Shown: positions 16,198-25,663, counted from the first letter of the stretch. The stretch: 64,000 bases of DNA from Enterovirga rhinocerotis (GCF_004363955.1 NZ_SNZR01000014.1:248001-312000), one strand, 5' to 3'. Translations and numbers: made by a program. Notes: a model not told the origin generated them from the sequence alone.

Positions 16198-17088
16198 ATG
16201 AGCGTCGAGGTCTTTCCGCTGAGAGCCGAGGTCGCCGTCCCCTGCGGCTGCGTCCTCGGAGAAGGCGCGATCTGGGACCAGCGGACCGGCACCCTGTTCT
16301 GGGTCGACATCAACGAAGGGGCCCTGTGGTCGTGGCGGCCGCAGGGCGGCGAGGAGGCCGTCTCGCGGCCCCTCGGCGAGCGGGTCGGCTTCGTCCTCCT
16401 GACGCCCGATCCGGACGTGGTCATGCTCGGGCTCAAGAGCGGCCTCGCGCGCTTCGACCTCTCCTCGGGCACGAGGACCGCGCTCCTCAGCCCGGAGAGC
16501 GATCTTCCCGGCAACCGCCTCAACGACGGGACCGCCGCGCCGGACGGCTCGATCTATTTCGGCTCCCTGAACGAGAGCGACCGGCAGCCGAGCGGGCATT
16601 TCTACCATTGGACGGGCGAGCGGCTGTCGCGCTTCGGCGAAAGCACCGTCACCACGAACGGGCCCGCCGTGGATCCGGCGCGGGGGCGGCTCTATGCGAC
16701 CGACACCTCACGCCGCCGGGTTTGCCATTATCCGATCGGGCAGGGCGGCTCGCTCGGCGAGCGCCGGGATTACGTGACCTTCGGGCCCGAGGACGGGCAC
16801 CCGGACGGCATGGCGGTCGATGCCGAGGGCCATGTCTGGATCTGCCATTTCGGTGGCGGGCGGATCACCCGGTTCGATCCCGACGGGGAGCCCGTGCTGG
16901 TCGTCCCGATGCCGACTCCCCAGGTCACGAAGCTCGCCTTCGGCGGGCCCGATCTCGACACGATCTACGTCACGACGGCCGCGCGCGACCTCGACCGCGA
17001 GATCGATCCAATGGCGGGGCATGTGTTCAAGGTCGCGGCAGGAATTCGTGGCCTGCCGGCGCAGTTCTGCCGAGTCGGTCTCGGGTGA
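16198..17088 (+). CDS. SMP-30/gluconolactonase-like beta-propeller enzyme
   Basis: 296 aa. Characteristic SMP-30 (LRE-like) motifs: CVLGEGAIWDQRTGTLFWVD near the N-terminus (Glu metal ligand), NRLNDGTAAPDGSIYFGSLN (Asn ligand), DGMAVDAEGHVWICHFGGG (Asp ligand). This six-bladed propeller family binds a divalent metal and hydrolyses sugar lactones or related esters. It lies 16 bp after the amidase gene, suggesting joint use on one substrate, which I cannot name. Confidence 0.87.
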   Translation: MSVEVFPLRAEVAVPCGCVLGEGAIWDQRTGTLFWVDINEGALWSWRPQGGEEAVSRPLGERVGFVLLTPDPDVVMLGLKSGLARFDLSSGTRTALLSPESDLPGNRLNDGTAAPDGSIYFGSLNESDRQPSGHFYHWTGERLSRFGESTVTTNGPAVDPARGRLYATDTSRRRVCHYPIGQGGSLGERRDYVTFGPEDGHPDGMAVDAEGHVWICHFGGGRITRFDPDGEPVLVVPMPTPQVTKLAFGGPDLDTIYVTTAARDLDREIDPMAGHVFKVAAGIRGLPAQFCRVGLG

Positions 17089-17231
17089 CGGGTCCCTGCG
17101 CGGGAGTCGTCGTCATCCGGTCGAAAGAATCCTGAGTTGAAACAGGCGGTGACATCCACCTGAAATATTTTTTGAACCATTTGTCTTGGGGCGGCGTTAA
17201 CAGATCCTATGGCCGCCCCGGGAGCTATTCC

Positions 17232-17426
17232 GTGCCCCATCTCGACGCCTCAGCGCTGACCTCGGACGACCCGAAAGGGCTCGAGTTCCTCGCCTGCGTC
17301 ATCGAGGTGCCGCAGGATCACGCGAAGCCGAGCTGGATCGTGGCCGACCTGTCGCCTCGGAAGACCGCGCCGATTCGCCCGGCGCGGCGGCGCAAGGCGC
17401 CCGCTCACGCGGTCGAGCCTGCCTGA
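17232..17426 (+). CDS. small hypothetical protein
   Basis: A 64-aa reading frame from GTG at 17232 (a GGGAG lies 5-11 bases upstream); a TTG at 17172 is the alternative start. The sequence (VPHLDASALTSDDPKGLEFL, then VPQDHAKPSWIVADLSPRK) has a hydrophobic core LACVIEV and a basic Pro/Arg-rich tail. No family is recognised, and the evidence for a gene is only the open frame and reasonable composition. It lies between the lactonase gene and the convergent livF. Confidence 0.35.
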   Translation: MPHLDASALTSDDPKGLEFLACVIEVPQDHAKPSWIVADLSPRKTAPIRPARRRKAPAHAVEPA

Positions 17427-17458
17427 GGCTGCTCTCGCTCGCTTGACGGGCCGCGGAC

Positions 17459-18166
17459 CTAGACGCCGAGATAGGCTTTCCGCACGTCGGTGTGATCGAG
17501 GATTTCCTGCGCGGAGCCGGTGATCACGACGCGGCCGGTCTGCAGCACATAGCCCCGATCGGCGATGGCGAGGACTTCGGACAGGCGCTGCTCGACGATG
17601 AGCACGGTCGTCCCGGCCTCTCGGATCGCGACGACGGCGTCGAAGATTTCGTCGACGAGCTTCGGCGCGATCCCCTGGGACGGCTCGTCCAGCATGAGGA
17701 GGCGAGGTCGCGTCATCAGGGCGCGCGAGATGGCTAGCATCTGCTGTTCGCCCCCCGACAGCGTCTCCGCCCTCTGGGGCAGGCGCTCTTCGAGCCGGGG
17801 GAAGAGCTTGAACACGCCCGTCAGCGGTTCCTCGCGGTCCGCCTTACCGCGGAAGAGGTAGGAGCCGAGCCGAAGATTGTCGCGCACCGACAGGCGCGGG
17901 AAGAGACGCCTGTTCTCCGGCACATAGGCGATGCCGGCCTTCGTGATGAGATGGCCGGGCTCCCCTTCGATCCGCCTGCCGTCGAACGTCACGGTCCCGG
18001 AGCGGGAGCGCTCGGCGCCGGCGATGGTCTTCAGCAGCGTCGATTTCCCCGCGCCGTTCGCGCCGGCCACGGCCACGATCTCGCCCGCCTTCACGTCGAG
18101 CGAGATGCCGTGGATCGCGACGAGGCCCTGATAGGCGGTCGTCAGGTCTCGGACCTCAAGAAGCAC
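17459..18166 (-). CDS. livF: Liv-type ABC importer ATPase (LivF family)
   Basis: 235 aa from GTG at 18166, overlapping the livG stop by 11 bp; a longer frame to 18232 would overlap livG further and lacks LivF resemblance. Walker A is GANGAGKST, the signature LSGGEQQML, and Walker B LLMLDEPSQG, followed by the H-loop-equivalent TVLIVEQRL. It powers uptake of branched-chain amino acids or other small amides together with LivG and the LivHM permeases. It is the last gene of the operon. Confidence 0.93.
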   Translation of the reverse strand: MLLEVRDLTTAYQGLVAIHGISLDVKAGEIVAVAGANGAGKSTLLKTIAGAERSRSGTVTFDGRRIEGEPGHLITKAGIAYVPENRRLFPRLSVRDNLRLGSYLFRGKADREEPLTGVFKLFPRLEERLPQRAETLSGGEQQMLAISRALMTRPRLLMLDEPSQGIAPKLVDEIFDAVVAIREAGTTVLIVEQRLSEVLAIADRGYVLQTGRVVITGSAQEILDHTDVRKAYLGV

Positions 18167-18887
18167 GGCGGCGGTCTCCCAGATAGGCCGAGATGACGCC
18201 GGGATCGGCCGCGACGTCCGCGGGCTTGCCATGGGCGAGTTCGCGCCCGAGATGCAGCACGAACGCCCGGTCGACGAGCGGCATCACGATTTCCATCACA
18301 TGCTCGACCATGAGCACGGTGACGCCGGTCTCCCGGACCTTGCGGACGAGCTCGACCCCCTTCTGCGCTTCGGCCGGGGTCAGGCCCGTCATGACCTCGT
18401 CGAGGAGGAGCAGCTTCGGTTCCGTCGCGAGCGCGCGGGCGACTTCGAGGCGTCGCTTCTCGGGCGGCGTCAGGTCTCCGGCGGGTGAGGCGGCGCGGGG
18501 GGCGAGGCCGGCGAAATCCAGAACCTCGGCCGCCTTGCGCCGGGCCGCGGCGGCGTGCGGATGACGCACGAGAGCCCCAACGACCACGTTGTCGAGCACG
18601 CTCATCGAATCGAAGCTCTTGACCACCTGGAAGGTGCGTCCGATCCCCCGTCGGCAGCGGTCGGGGGCGGCGAGCGCGGTGACGTCCTCGCCCTCGAACA
18701 GGATGCGGCCGCTCGACGGCGGCAGCGCCCCGGCGATCAGGTTGAACAGGGTCGACTTGCCGGCGCCGTTCGGGCCGATCAGCCCGACGATCTCGCCGCG
18801 TCCGACCTCGAAGGAGACGTTGCTGACCGCCGCGAGCCCGCCGAAGCGGCGCGAGACGTCATCGACCTGGAGAAGCGGGGCGTTCAT
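18156..18887 (-). CDS. livG: Liv-type ABC importer ATPase (LivG family) with unusual signature motif
   Basis: 243 aa from the ATG at 18887, which overlaps the livM stop as ATGA. Walker A is GPNGAGKST, the Q-loop lies in GIGRTFQVVKSF, and Walker B is LLLLDEVMTGL. The ABC signature is GDLTPPEKRRLEVARAL: the usual LSGGQ-type serine and glycines are replaced by T-P-P, and the DE is followed by V instead of P. The rest of the ATPase is intact, so it is probably a subfamily variant that works as a heterodimer with the canonical LivF. Confidence 0.93.
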   Translation of the reverse strand: MNAPLLQVDDVSRRFGGLAAVSNVSFEVGRGEIVGLIGPNGAGKSTLFNLIAGALPPSSGRILFEGEDVTALAAPDRCRRGIGRTFQVVKSFDSMSVLDNVVVGALVRHPHAAAARRKAAEVLDFAGLAPRAASPAGDLTPPEKRRLEVARALATEPKLLLLDEVMTGLTPAEAQKGVELVRKVRETGVTVLMVEHVMEIVMPLVDRAFVLHLGRELAHGKPADVAADPGVISAYLGDRRRAS

Positions 18888-19897
18888 GCCTTGGGGGCCT
18901 TCCTGCGGCTGAACAGGCTCACGATGCCTTCGGGCCGGGCCAGCGCGACGACCATGACGAGGAGGCCGTAGACGATGAGATCGATGCCCCGTCCGGTGCC
19001 GCCGAGATAGGAGCTCGTCGTCTCCATCAGCGGGATCAGGATGACCGCGCCGACGACCGGGCCCCAGAGCGTGCCGATCCCCCCGAGCACGGCCGGGAGC
19101 GCCATCAGCAGCGAGAACTTGAAGGCCATGACGCTGTCGGGATCGATGTACTGCACGAAACAGGCGTAGAACGCGCCGCCGACGGCGGTGAAGAAGGCCG
19201 AGACGGCGGCGGCGGCCATCTTGGACTTGAAGATCTTGACGCCGAGGCTCTCGGCCGCGTCCGCGTTGTCCTTCACGGCCCGCCACCAATAACCCCAGCG
19301 CGACCCCTCGATGGCGAAGGTGACGAGCCAGGTCGCGGCGAAGAGGCCGAGCGCGAAGTAGATGTAGGGCAGCTTGTCCCGGCCGAACTGGAAGGTCAGC
19401 CAGCTATCCGGCACGAAGGGCCATTGGATGCCCGTCGCGGCGCCGGCCCAGTCCCAGTTATGGACGAGGAGCAGGCCCGCTTCCGCGATCACGATCGTCG
19501 CGATGGCGAAGTAGTGCCCGGCCAGGCGGAAGAGCTGATAGCCGAGGACGAGTGCGATGGCGGCGGCGATGACACCGCCGACGATCATGCCGAACCAGGG
19601 GATGACGCCGAACTTCGTGTAGAGCAGGGACGTCGCGTAGGCGCCGGTGCCGAAATAGAGCGCGTGGCCGAGCGAGATCTGGCCGCAATAGCCGCCGAGG
19701 ATGTTCCAGCTCTGCGAGAGCGCCGCGTACATCAGCGTCAGGACGATGACGTTCTGGGCGTAGACGTCCTTGACGAGATGGGGGAGCACGGCGAAGGCGG
19801 CGAGCAGGATCGCGAAGGCGATCAACTCACGGCGGCGGCGCCCGTCATGGGCGGCGGTCGTCGCCGCGAGCGGAGCGGAGAGCGCTTGGCTGGCCAT
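18884..19897 (-). CDS. livM: Liv-type ABC importer permease (LivM family)
   Basis: 337 aa from the ATG at 19897, overlapping the livH stop as ATGA. It has about ten hydrophobic segments with the family hallmarks NILGGYCGQISLGHALYFG and GYQLFRLAGHYFAIATIVIA, and the C-terminal ALPAVLGGIGTLWGPVVGA loop that couples to the ATPases. It forms the membrane channel with LivH. A longer upstream frame to 20293 overlaps livH and is not used. Confidence 0.93.
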   Translation of the reverse strand: MASQALSAPLAATTAAHDGRRRRELIAFAILLAAFAVLPHLVKDVYAQNVIVLTLMYAALSQSWNILGGYCGQISLGHALYFGTGAYATSLLYTKFGVIPWFGMIVGGVIAAAIALVLGYQLFRLAGHYFAIATIVIAEAGLLLVHNWDWAGAATGIQWPFVPDSWLTFQFGRDKLPYIYFALGLFAATWLVTFAIEGSRWGYWWRAVKDNADAAESLGVKIFKSKMAAAAVSAFFTAVGGAFYACFVQYIDPDSVMAFKFSLLMALPAVLGGIGTLWGPVVGAVILIPLMETTSSYLGGTGRGIDLIVYGLLVMVVALARPEGIVSLFSRRKAPKA

Positions 19898-20781
19898 CAG
19901 AGCGATCCGAACAGGCCCTTGGGCCGGATGAAGAGCACCCCGAGATACAGGGCGTAGATGCCGACCGACTTGAGGGCCGGCGGCAGGATGGTGGCCGTGA
20001 GAGCCTCGGCGAGCCCCACCATGATGCCCGCGACGAGGGCTCCGAAGACCGAGCCGAACCCGCCGAGCGCGACGGTGACGTAGGCGATGAGCGCGAAGGG
20101 CGCCGCGACGTCGGGGTGGATGTAGTAGAAGATCGCGAGGATGGCGCCCGCGAGCCCGACGAGCGAGGCGCCGAGCCCCCAGCCCAGCGTGAAGACGCGG
20201 TTCTTGTCGATGCCGACCAGCGCCACCGCCCCGGCATCCTCGCGCGTCGCCTCGAGCGCCTTGCCGAAATCGGTGCGGGTGATGAGCAGCCACAGCCCGA
20301 CGAAGGCGAGGACCGAGATCCCCGCGCCGACGAGCTGCGGCAGGGGCAGGAAGACGCCGCCCAGCTCGATCGTCTTGCCGCCGAGGAGGTTCCGTTCGGC
20401 GGGGACGTTCCGGTAGTCGGAGGTGAACAGGAACTGCGACACGCCCCGGATCAGCACGGCGAGGCCGAAGGTCGCGAAGATCTGCACCATGCCGATATTG
20501 GCCTTGGCGCGCATGGCGTGCTGCACGACGCCGAGATAGGCCGTCGCGCCGACGACGAAGAGCGCGGCGACGGCGAGCGGCATGGCCATCAGGGGATCGA
20601 TGCCGATGATGACGACGGCGCCGAAGACGGCGTACATCGCGAGCATCATGAACTCGCCATGGGCGAAGTTCACGACGTCCATCAGCCCGAAGATGAGCGA
20701 GAGCCCGACGGCGATCAGCGCGTAGATCAGGCCCATGAGCAGGCCCGAGGCGACGATCTGAAGGAAGATTTGAGCGGTCAT
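19897..20781 (-). CDS. livH: Liv-type ABC importer permease (LivH family)
   Basis: 294 aa from the ATG at 20781, preceded by a GGAAGG Shine-Dalgarno. Eight to nine transmembrane helices; family motifs include GLMDVVNFAHGEFMMLAMYA near the N-terminus, ATREDAGAVALVGIDKNRVF, and VALGGFGSVFGALVAGI in the ATPase-coupling loop. It pairs with LivM. 156 bp separate it from the binding-protein gene upstream. Confidence 0.94.
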   Translation of the reverse strand: MTAQIFLQIVASGLLMGLIYALIAVGLSLIFGLMDVVNFAHGEFMMLAMYAVFGAVVIIGIDPLMAMPLAVAALFVVGATAYLGVVQHAMRAKANIGMVQIFATFGLAVLIRGVSQFLFTSDYRNVPAERNLLGGKTIELGGVFLPLPQLVGAGISVLAFVGLWLLITRTDFGKALEATREDAGAVALVGIDKNRVFTLGWGLGASLVGLAGAILAIFYYIHPDVAAPFALIAYVTVALGGFGSVFGALVAGIMVGLAEALTATILPPALKSVGIYALYLGVLFIRPKGLFGSL

Positions 20782-20937
20782 GTCACCTTCCGCCTGCCTC
20801 TCCGCCAAGCCGGACGAGGTCGAGCCGTGCCGCTGCGCATGCGAGCCGCGGCACGGGGGCAGCGGGCGAGCCTTCCGGCCCGCCGCTGCGCGATCATCGA
20901 ACGGCGCCGTCTCATTCGAGCCCGGCGCCGGCCGTCT

Positions 20938-22191
20938 TCAGGATTTCGACATCGGCCAGACGGCTTCCGCGACGGCGGCCTGTTCGGGGAAGATCGTCAG
21001 GAACTTGCCGCCGGTATATTGGAGGAGAACCGGATCGGCGTCGTTGTTCTGCCCGGTCTCGGCGTAGCCCACCTTCTTCCACGGCATGATGGTCTTCTCG
21101 CCGGGGATGTTGGTGGTCGCCAGGGCTTCGCGGATCTTCGCGCCGTCGGTCGACTTGGCGCGATCGATCGCCTCGGCGAGAAGCAGCAGCGCCATGAATT
21201 CGCGCGCCGTGTTGTCGTTCAGGTCCCGGCCCGACTTCGCCTTGAACATCTCGTTGACCTTGCCGACGGTCGGCCGCTTCCGGGCGAGGTCGAGCGAGAA
21301 CGAGCCGCGGGTGATGTAGTTCTCGACCTGCTTGCCGACGGCGTCGACGAAGGTCTGCTCGGAGAAGCCCGCCGCCTGGGCGAGGATCGCCTTGGGCTTG
21401 TAGCCGAGTTCGCCCATCGTTTTGACGAGGAGGATGCTGTCGGTGGTGTAGCTGGACGGCAGCAGCACGTCGGCATTGGCCGCCTTGAGCTGCTGCACCT
21501 CGGCCGTGAGCGAGGGCGAGTTGGCGCGGTATTTGATGTCGGCGACGAGCTTGTAGCCGCGCTCGCCGGCGAGCTTGCGCTGCACGTTCGAGGAATCCGT
21601 GCCGAAGATCGTGTCCTCGTAGAAGAGCGCGAGCGTCTCGACCTTCTGCCCCTTCTTCTTCAGGGAATCGAGGAAGTCGAACATGATGGCCGAGAACATC
21701 TCGTCATGCGCGGCCGCGCGGAAGAAGTATTTCAGGCCGCGGCGATGCAGGCTCGGCGAAGAGTTGTCGGCGGACAGGAAGGGCACGCCGTAGCGTTCGG
21801 CCGTCTGGCTGACCGTCGCCGCGACGGCGCTCTGGTAGGTGCCGACGAGGGCCGTGACCTTTTCCTGCGTGATGAGGCGCTCGGCCTCGGCGCGGCCCTT
21901 CTGCGGGTCGCCCTGATGGTCGGCGTAGATGACGCGGATCTTGGCGCCGCCGAGCCCGGGAAGACCGGGCTCCTTGCCGAGCGGAAGGTCGAGCTCCGGA
22001 TGGGCGTTGTTGATGATGTCGACGGCCGTCTCGAAGGCCGTCTTGGCGTCGTTGCCGATCTGGGCGCTGGCGCCCGAGAGGGGGTAGAGGGCCCCGATCT
22101 TGACCTCCTGCGGGGCCTGGGCACGGGCTCCGGTGGACAGGGCCGTCGCCAAGGCGGCGGCGCCTCCGGCGAATTCGCGACGTGACAGCAT
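20938..22191 (-). CDS. periplasmic substrate-binding protein of the Liv-type importer
   Basis: 417 aa. The N-terminus MLSRREFAGGAAALATALST is a Tat-like signal peptide (SRREF) cleaved near ARA-QA. The mature protein has the two-lobe type I binding fold: IGALYPLSGASAQIGNDAKT, VTALVGTYQSAVAATVSQTA and ALFYEDTIFGTDSS. It captures the ligand and delivers it to LivHM. An insert ELDLPLGKEPGLPGLGGAK near residue 70 sets it apart from classical LivK, so the ligand is probably not leucine/isoleucine. The co-transcribed DUF1445 gene hints at a glutamate- or lactam-like substrate; that is inference. Confidence 0.9.
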   Translation of the reverse strand: MLSRREFAGGAAALATALSTGARAQAPQEVKIGALYPLSGASAQIGNDAKTAFETAVDIINNAHPELDLPLGKEPGLPGLGGAKIRVIYADHQGDPQKGRAEAERLITQEKVTALVGTYQSAVAATVSQTAERYGVPFLSADNSSPSLHRRGLKYFFRAAAHDEMFSAIMFDFLDSLKKKGQKVETLALFYEDTIFGTDSSNVQRKLAGERGYKLVADIKYRANSPSLTAEVQQLKAANADVLLPSSYTTDSILLVKTMGELGYKPKAILAQAAGFSEQTFVDAVGKQVENYITRGSFSLDLARKRPTVGKVNEMFKAKSGRDLNDNTAREFMALLLLAEAIDRAKSTDGAKIREALATTNIPGEKTIMPWKKVGYAETGQNNDADPVLLQYTGGKFLTIFPEQAAVAEAVWPMSKS

Positions 22192-22286
22192 CGAGTTCCC
22201 CTTCCTATGGTCAGGCCCCCTTTGCGGACGCCTTTATTGTCATCCGTTCCTGGGCAATCTGCCAAGTTCTGCGTCGAATGGCACCC

Positions 22287-23111
22287 TCAACTTACGGACA
22301 GACGGGCGTTCGACAGATCGGTGACGATCATGCTGCCCGGATAATGGGTGATGCAAAACCGGGGCCGGCTGGTGGCGATGACCGATTGCGGGGTCACGCC
22401 GCAGGCCCAGAAGACCGGGATCTCGTCGTCCCGGATGCTGACGGCGTCGCCGTAATCCGGCTTGGCGAGATCGGCGATGCCGATCAGGTCGGGTCGGCCG
22501 AGATGGACGGGAGCGCCGTGCACGCCGGGGAGCCGTCCGGTGATCTGGACGGCGCGGATGGCGTTGGCGGGCGTCATCGGGCGCATCGAGACGACCAGCG
22601 GGCCATGGAACGGGCCGGCGGGCGTCGTCGGGATGCTGGTGCGGTACATCGGCACCGCGCAGCCTTCGGTGATGTGGCGGATCTCGATGCCGTCCTCGAT
22701 CAGGGCCTGCTCGAAGGAATAGGAGCAGCCGATCACGAAGGTCACGAGATCGTCCCGCCAATGGGGCGTGATGTCGGCCGGTTCCTCGGTCTTCCGGCCG
22801 TCCTTCCAGACGACGTAGCGCGGCACGTCCGTGCGGATGTCGAGATCGCTGCCGATCGCCGCGAGATGCGGATCGCCGGGCTCGGACACGGCGATGATCG
22901 GGCAGGGCTTCGGATTGGCGACGGCGAAGCGCAGGAAGTCGGCGGCGTCGTACTTGGGCAGGATCACGAGGTTGCCCTGGACGCAGCCCGGGGCCATCCC
23001 GGCGGTCGGCCCGGTATGGCTGCCCTCGCGGATGGCGAGACGGGCGCCGAGCGGGTTCGAGACGTCCTGCGGTGCAGCGGATGGCTGTCTGAGCGCGTTC
23101 GACCTGGCCAT
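22287..23111 (-). CDS. DUF1445 family: putative hydro-lyase / D-glutamate cyclase-like
   Basis: 274 aa from the ATG at 23111. The family signature is complete: [53 protein letters not shown] and [12 protein letters not shown]. The mammalian relative converts D-glutamate to 5-oxo-D-proline; bacterial members (YcsI type) are annotated as putative hydro-lyases and often sit with amide or oxoproline metabolism. Here it leads the Liv-type importer operon (95 bp before the binding protein) and is divergent from a LysR regulator, implying uptake and conversion of a glutamate- or lactam-like compound. Confidence 0.88.
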   Translation of the reverse strand: MARSNALRQPSAAPQDVSNPLGARLAIREGSHTGPTAGMAPGCVQGNLVILPKYDAADFLRFAVANPKPCPIIAVSEPGDPHLAAIGSDLDIRTDVPRYVVWKDGRKTEEPADITPHWRDDLVTFVIGCSYSFEQALIEDGIEIRHITEGCAVPMYRTSIPTTPAGPFHGPLVVSMRPMTPANAIRAVQITGRLPGVHGAPVHLGRPDLIGIADLAKPDYGDAVSIRDDEIPVFWACGVTPQSVIATSRPRFCITHYPGSMIVTDLSNARLSVS

Positions 23112-23180
23112 GAGGGCCTCCGTTCGTAACGCTGACACTGGCGCGCCTGCTTGCTCTTGTCCAATCGCGATTTTCGATCG

Positions 23181-23207
23181 AGCGTGATAACGTCTGCTTA
23201 TCACGCT
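23181..23207. promoter_or_regulatory. perfect palindrome between divergent LysR gene and DUF1445-liv operon
   Basis: Arms AGCGTGATAA (23181-23190) and TTATCACGCT (23198-23207) are exact inverted repeats around a 7-bp centre. The site lies in the 108-bp gap between the divergent starts at 23111 and 23220, and its ATAA-N7-TTAT core fits a LysR-type recognition site. It probably binds the adjacent regulator, which would control both directions. Confidence 0.75.
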
Positions 23208-23219
23208 CGGCCCGTCGTG

Positions 23220-24140
23220 ATGGCCGTGCTTTTGCCGGACGGGGACTCGCCGTTGGATTTCCGATCGCTCGAGGTCTTCGTCTGGGTGGCCAATCTCGGC
23301 AGCTTCCGGGGCGCGGCGGCGCGTCTCAACACGACCCAGCCGGCCGTGTCGCAGCGCATCGCCCAGCTCGAGCGCGACCTCGGCGTCAGGCTCCTGGAGC
23401 GCTCCCGGACGGGCGTCGTCCTGACGGAACGCGGCCGCGTCCTCCTCGGCGGCGCCGAGCGCGTCCTCGGCAGCGTCGCGGCCCTCCGGGAGGAGGTCGG
23501 CGACAGCGACGCGACGCGGGGTTCGCTCCGGCTCGGGGTCGCCGAGACGATCGTCCATACGTGGCTGCCGCGCTTCCTCGAGCGCGTCGCCCGCTCCTAT
23601 CCGGCCCTGGCCATCGAGATCGAGGTGGATGTCACGCCGAGCCTGACCGAGCGGCTTCTCGCACGCCAGATCGATCTCGCCTTCGTCCTCGGCGAGGTCA
23701 CGCATAGCGACGTGCGGAACCTGCCGCTGTGCCGGTTTCCGGTGGCGTTCCTGGCGGCGCCGGGCTTCGCGCGCCGCTCGTATCGGCGGGCCGACCTCGC
23801 CGACCGGACGCTCATCACCTTCTCGCGCCCGACGCGGCCCTATGCGGATCTGACGGCGGCGATCGCGGGGATCGAGCCGCGCCCGCGCATCCATGCCAGC
23901 GCCTCGCTCGCGACCGTCATCCGGATGGCCGTCGACGGGCTCGGCATCGCGGCGGTGCCGACCTCGATCGCGGCCCGGGAGATCACCGATGGCAGCCTCG
24001 CGCCGGTCGAGGTCGAGCTCGAAATGCCCGATCTCGTCTTCGTCGCGAGCTGGCCGTCCGGCCCGACGCCGTTCCTCGCCGAGACGGTCGCCGCGGTGGC
24101 GGCGGAGGTCGCGGCCGGCTGGGGCAGGAGGACCCCGTGA
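23220..24140 (+). CDS. LysR-family transcriptional regulator
   Basis: 306 aa from the ATG at 23220; a TTG at about 23252 just before DFRSLEVF is a possible shorter start. The N-terminal winged HTH reads [20 protein letters not shown] and [20 protein letters not shown]. The C-terminal substrate-binding domain spans about 100-295. Divergent placement and the palindrome in between indicate that it regulates the DUF1445-liv operon and itself, with a pathway metabolite as inducer. Confidence 0.92.
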   Translation: MAVLLPDGDSPLDFRSLEVFVWVANLGSFRGAAARLNTTQPAVSQRIAQLERDLGVRLLERSRTGVVLTERGRVLLGGAERVLGSVAALREEVGDSDATRGSLRLGVAETIVHTWLPRFLERVARSYPALAIEIEVDVTPSLTERLLARQIDLAFVLGEVTHSDVRNLPLCRFPVAFLAAPGFARRSYRRADLADRTLITFSRPTRPYADLTAAIAGIEPRPRIHASASLATVIRMAVDGLGIAAVPTSIAAREITDGSLAPVEVELEMPDLVFVASWPSGPTPFLAETVAAVAAEVAAGWGRRTP

Positions 24141-24159
24141 CCGGACGAGCTCCGCGCGG

Positions 24160-24615
24160 TCACTCCAGCATCAGCTTGAAGCCCTCGTGGCTCCGGACGA
24201 AGCCGAGACGATCGTAGAAGCGGTGGGCGTCCGTGCGGCGCTTGTCGCTCGTCAGCTGCACGACGCCGCATCCGGCCTCGCGCGCCTTCTCGATCAGCGC
24301 GCGCATGAACCAGTGTCCGAGACCGAGGCCGCGCCGATCCGACGCGATCCGCACGGATTCGACGAGGCCGCGTCGCATGGCGCGGCGGGCGAGGCCCGGC
24401 AGGCAGGTCAGTTGGGCGCAGCCGACGACGCTCCCGTCCAGCTCCACCACCCAGATCGCCGATTTCGGATCGCGTGCGATCTCGTCGAAGGCGTCCGCGA
24501 CCGCCGCGTCGGCACCGCCTTCCCGCTCCCGCCCCAGGATGTCGTCGGCGAGCATCGCCATGATGGCGGGAAGATCCTCGCTCCGGGCGAGGCGCAGGCG
24601 CGGCTCAGCCCTCAT
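24160..24615 (-). CDS. GNAT-family N-acetyltransferase
   Basis: 151 aa from the ATG at 24615, which overlaps the rimM stop region by 11 bp. The acetyl-CoA site is [20 protein letters not shown] (R-x-x-G-x-G/A type), followed by [20 protein letters not shown] and [15 protein letters not shown], a complete GNAT fold. The substrate is unknown. It is translationally coupled to rimM but is not a conserved member of that operon in most bacteria. Confidence 0.88.
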   Translation of the reverse strand: MRAEPRLRLARSEDLPAIMAMLADDILGREREGGADAAVADAFDEIARDPKSAIWVVELDGSVVGCAQLTCLPGLARRAMRRGLVESVRIASDRRGLGLGHWFMRALIEKAREAGCGVVQLTSDKRRTDAHRFYDRLGFVRSHEGFKLMLE

Positions 24616-25282
24616 CCGTGGGCTCGTCGAGCCAGCCCTCGGGAGGGGCGATCGCGAGCCGGCCGCCGGCGATATCCACCACGGGCACGAAGGCCTTGGT
24701 GAAGGGGAGGAGTTCGGTGCGGCGGCGCCCCTCGACCGCAATCTCGAGCAATTCGCCCCCGCCGTAATCCGGCACGGCGACGACGCGGCCCGCGAACCCG
24801 TCCGGGCCTTCGACCGCGAGGCCGACGAGGTCCGTGAGGAAGAACTCGTCCTCCTCCGGCTGCCCGAGCGTCTCGCGCGGCACGTGGAGGCGGATCCGGG
24901 TCAATGCCTCGGCCGCCTCGCGCGAGGTGACGCCTTCGACACGGACGACGAGAAGGTCGGGCTGGTCGCCCGCCGCCTGGCGCAGATGGGTGAGCACATA
25001 GCTCCGCCCGTCGGAGCCGGTGAGCGGCCCGTAGCTCCCGACCGCCTTCGGCTCGTCGGTGAAGGATTTCAGACGCAACTCGCCGGCGAGCCCGTGCGGA
25101 CGCCCGAACTCGCCGAGGACAACGAGGTTCGGGGGCAGCGGCTGCGCCGGTGCCGGCGGCGATCCGCCCGTCTGCGCGTGCCGAGGCCGCGCGGGACCGG
25201 CGGGAGGCTTCGGATCGCGCGGGCGATCGGGCCGGGGAGCGGCGTGGCCGCGCCCCGGAGCTTTTCGTCCCCCGCGCAACAC
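24605..25282 (-). CDS. rimM: 16S rRNA processing / ribosome maturation factor RimM
   Basis: 225 aa. RimM helps assemble the 30S head around S19. The N-terminal beta-barrel starts at about residue 52 (VVLGEFGRPHGLAGELRLKS) and continues to LHVPRETL; the PRC-barrel is FFLTDLVGLAVEGPDGFAG followed by AFVPVVDIAGGRLAI. Residues 1-50 are a Pro/Arg-rich extension (APRPDRPRDPKPPAGPARP), longer than in most RimM. It follows rpsP by 3 bp on the same strand. Confidence 0.94.
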   Translation of the reverse strand: MLRGGRKAPGRGHAAPRPDRPRDPKPPAGPARPRHAQTGGSPPAPAQPLPPNLVVLGEFGRPHGLAGELRLKSFTDEPKAVGSYGPLTGSDGRSYVLTHLRQAAGDQPDLLVVRVEGVTSREAAEALTRIRLHVPRETLGQPEEDEFFLTDLVGLAVEGPDGFAGRVVAVPDYGGGELLEIAVEGRRRTELLPFTKAFVPVVDIAGGRLAIAPPEGWLDEPTDEG

Positions 25283-25285
25283 CGC

Positions 25286-25663
25286 TTACTCGGCCGATCC
25301 GCCGACCTCGACGACCGCGGCCTTGAGCTCGGCCATCTTGGCCTTGTTCTCGGCGCGCTCGGTGGCCTTCTCGCCGGGCTTGGCCTTGTTCGGGTTGTTG
25401 CGGGCCGGGCGCTTGGCGAGGCCGGCGGCGTCGAGGAAGCGCAGGACGCGGTCGGTGGGCTGGGCGCCCTTGGTCAGCCAATCCTGGATCTTTTCGGCCT
25501 CGAGCACGACGCGGCTCGGATCGTCCTTGGACTTCATCGGGTCGTAGCTGCCGACCTTGTCGATGAAGCGGCCGTCGCGCGGAGCGCGGGCATCGGCCAC
25601 GACGATGCGGTAATAGGGGCGCTTCTTGGCGCCGCCGCGGGTGAGACGGATCTTGAGGGACAT
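25286..25663 (-). CDS. rpsP: 30S ribosomal protein S16
   Basis: 125 aa. The typical S16 core is [20 protein letters not shown], then [20 protein letters not shown] and [21 protein letters not shown]16 stabilises the lower part of the 30S body. The C-terminus adds about 30 Lys/Ala/Glu-rich residues ([20 protein letters not shown]). A GGAGAAGACC Shine-Dalgarno precedes the ATG. It is followed by rimM, the conserved rpsP-rimM pair. Confidence 0.97.
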   Translation of the reverse strand: MSLKIRLTRGGAKKRPYYRIVVADARAPRDGRFIDKVGSYDPMKSKDDPSRVVLEAEKIQDWLTKGAQPTDRVLRFLDAAGLAKRPARNNPNKAKPGEKATERAENKAKMAELKAAVVEVGGSAE

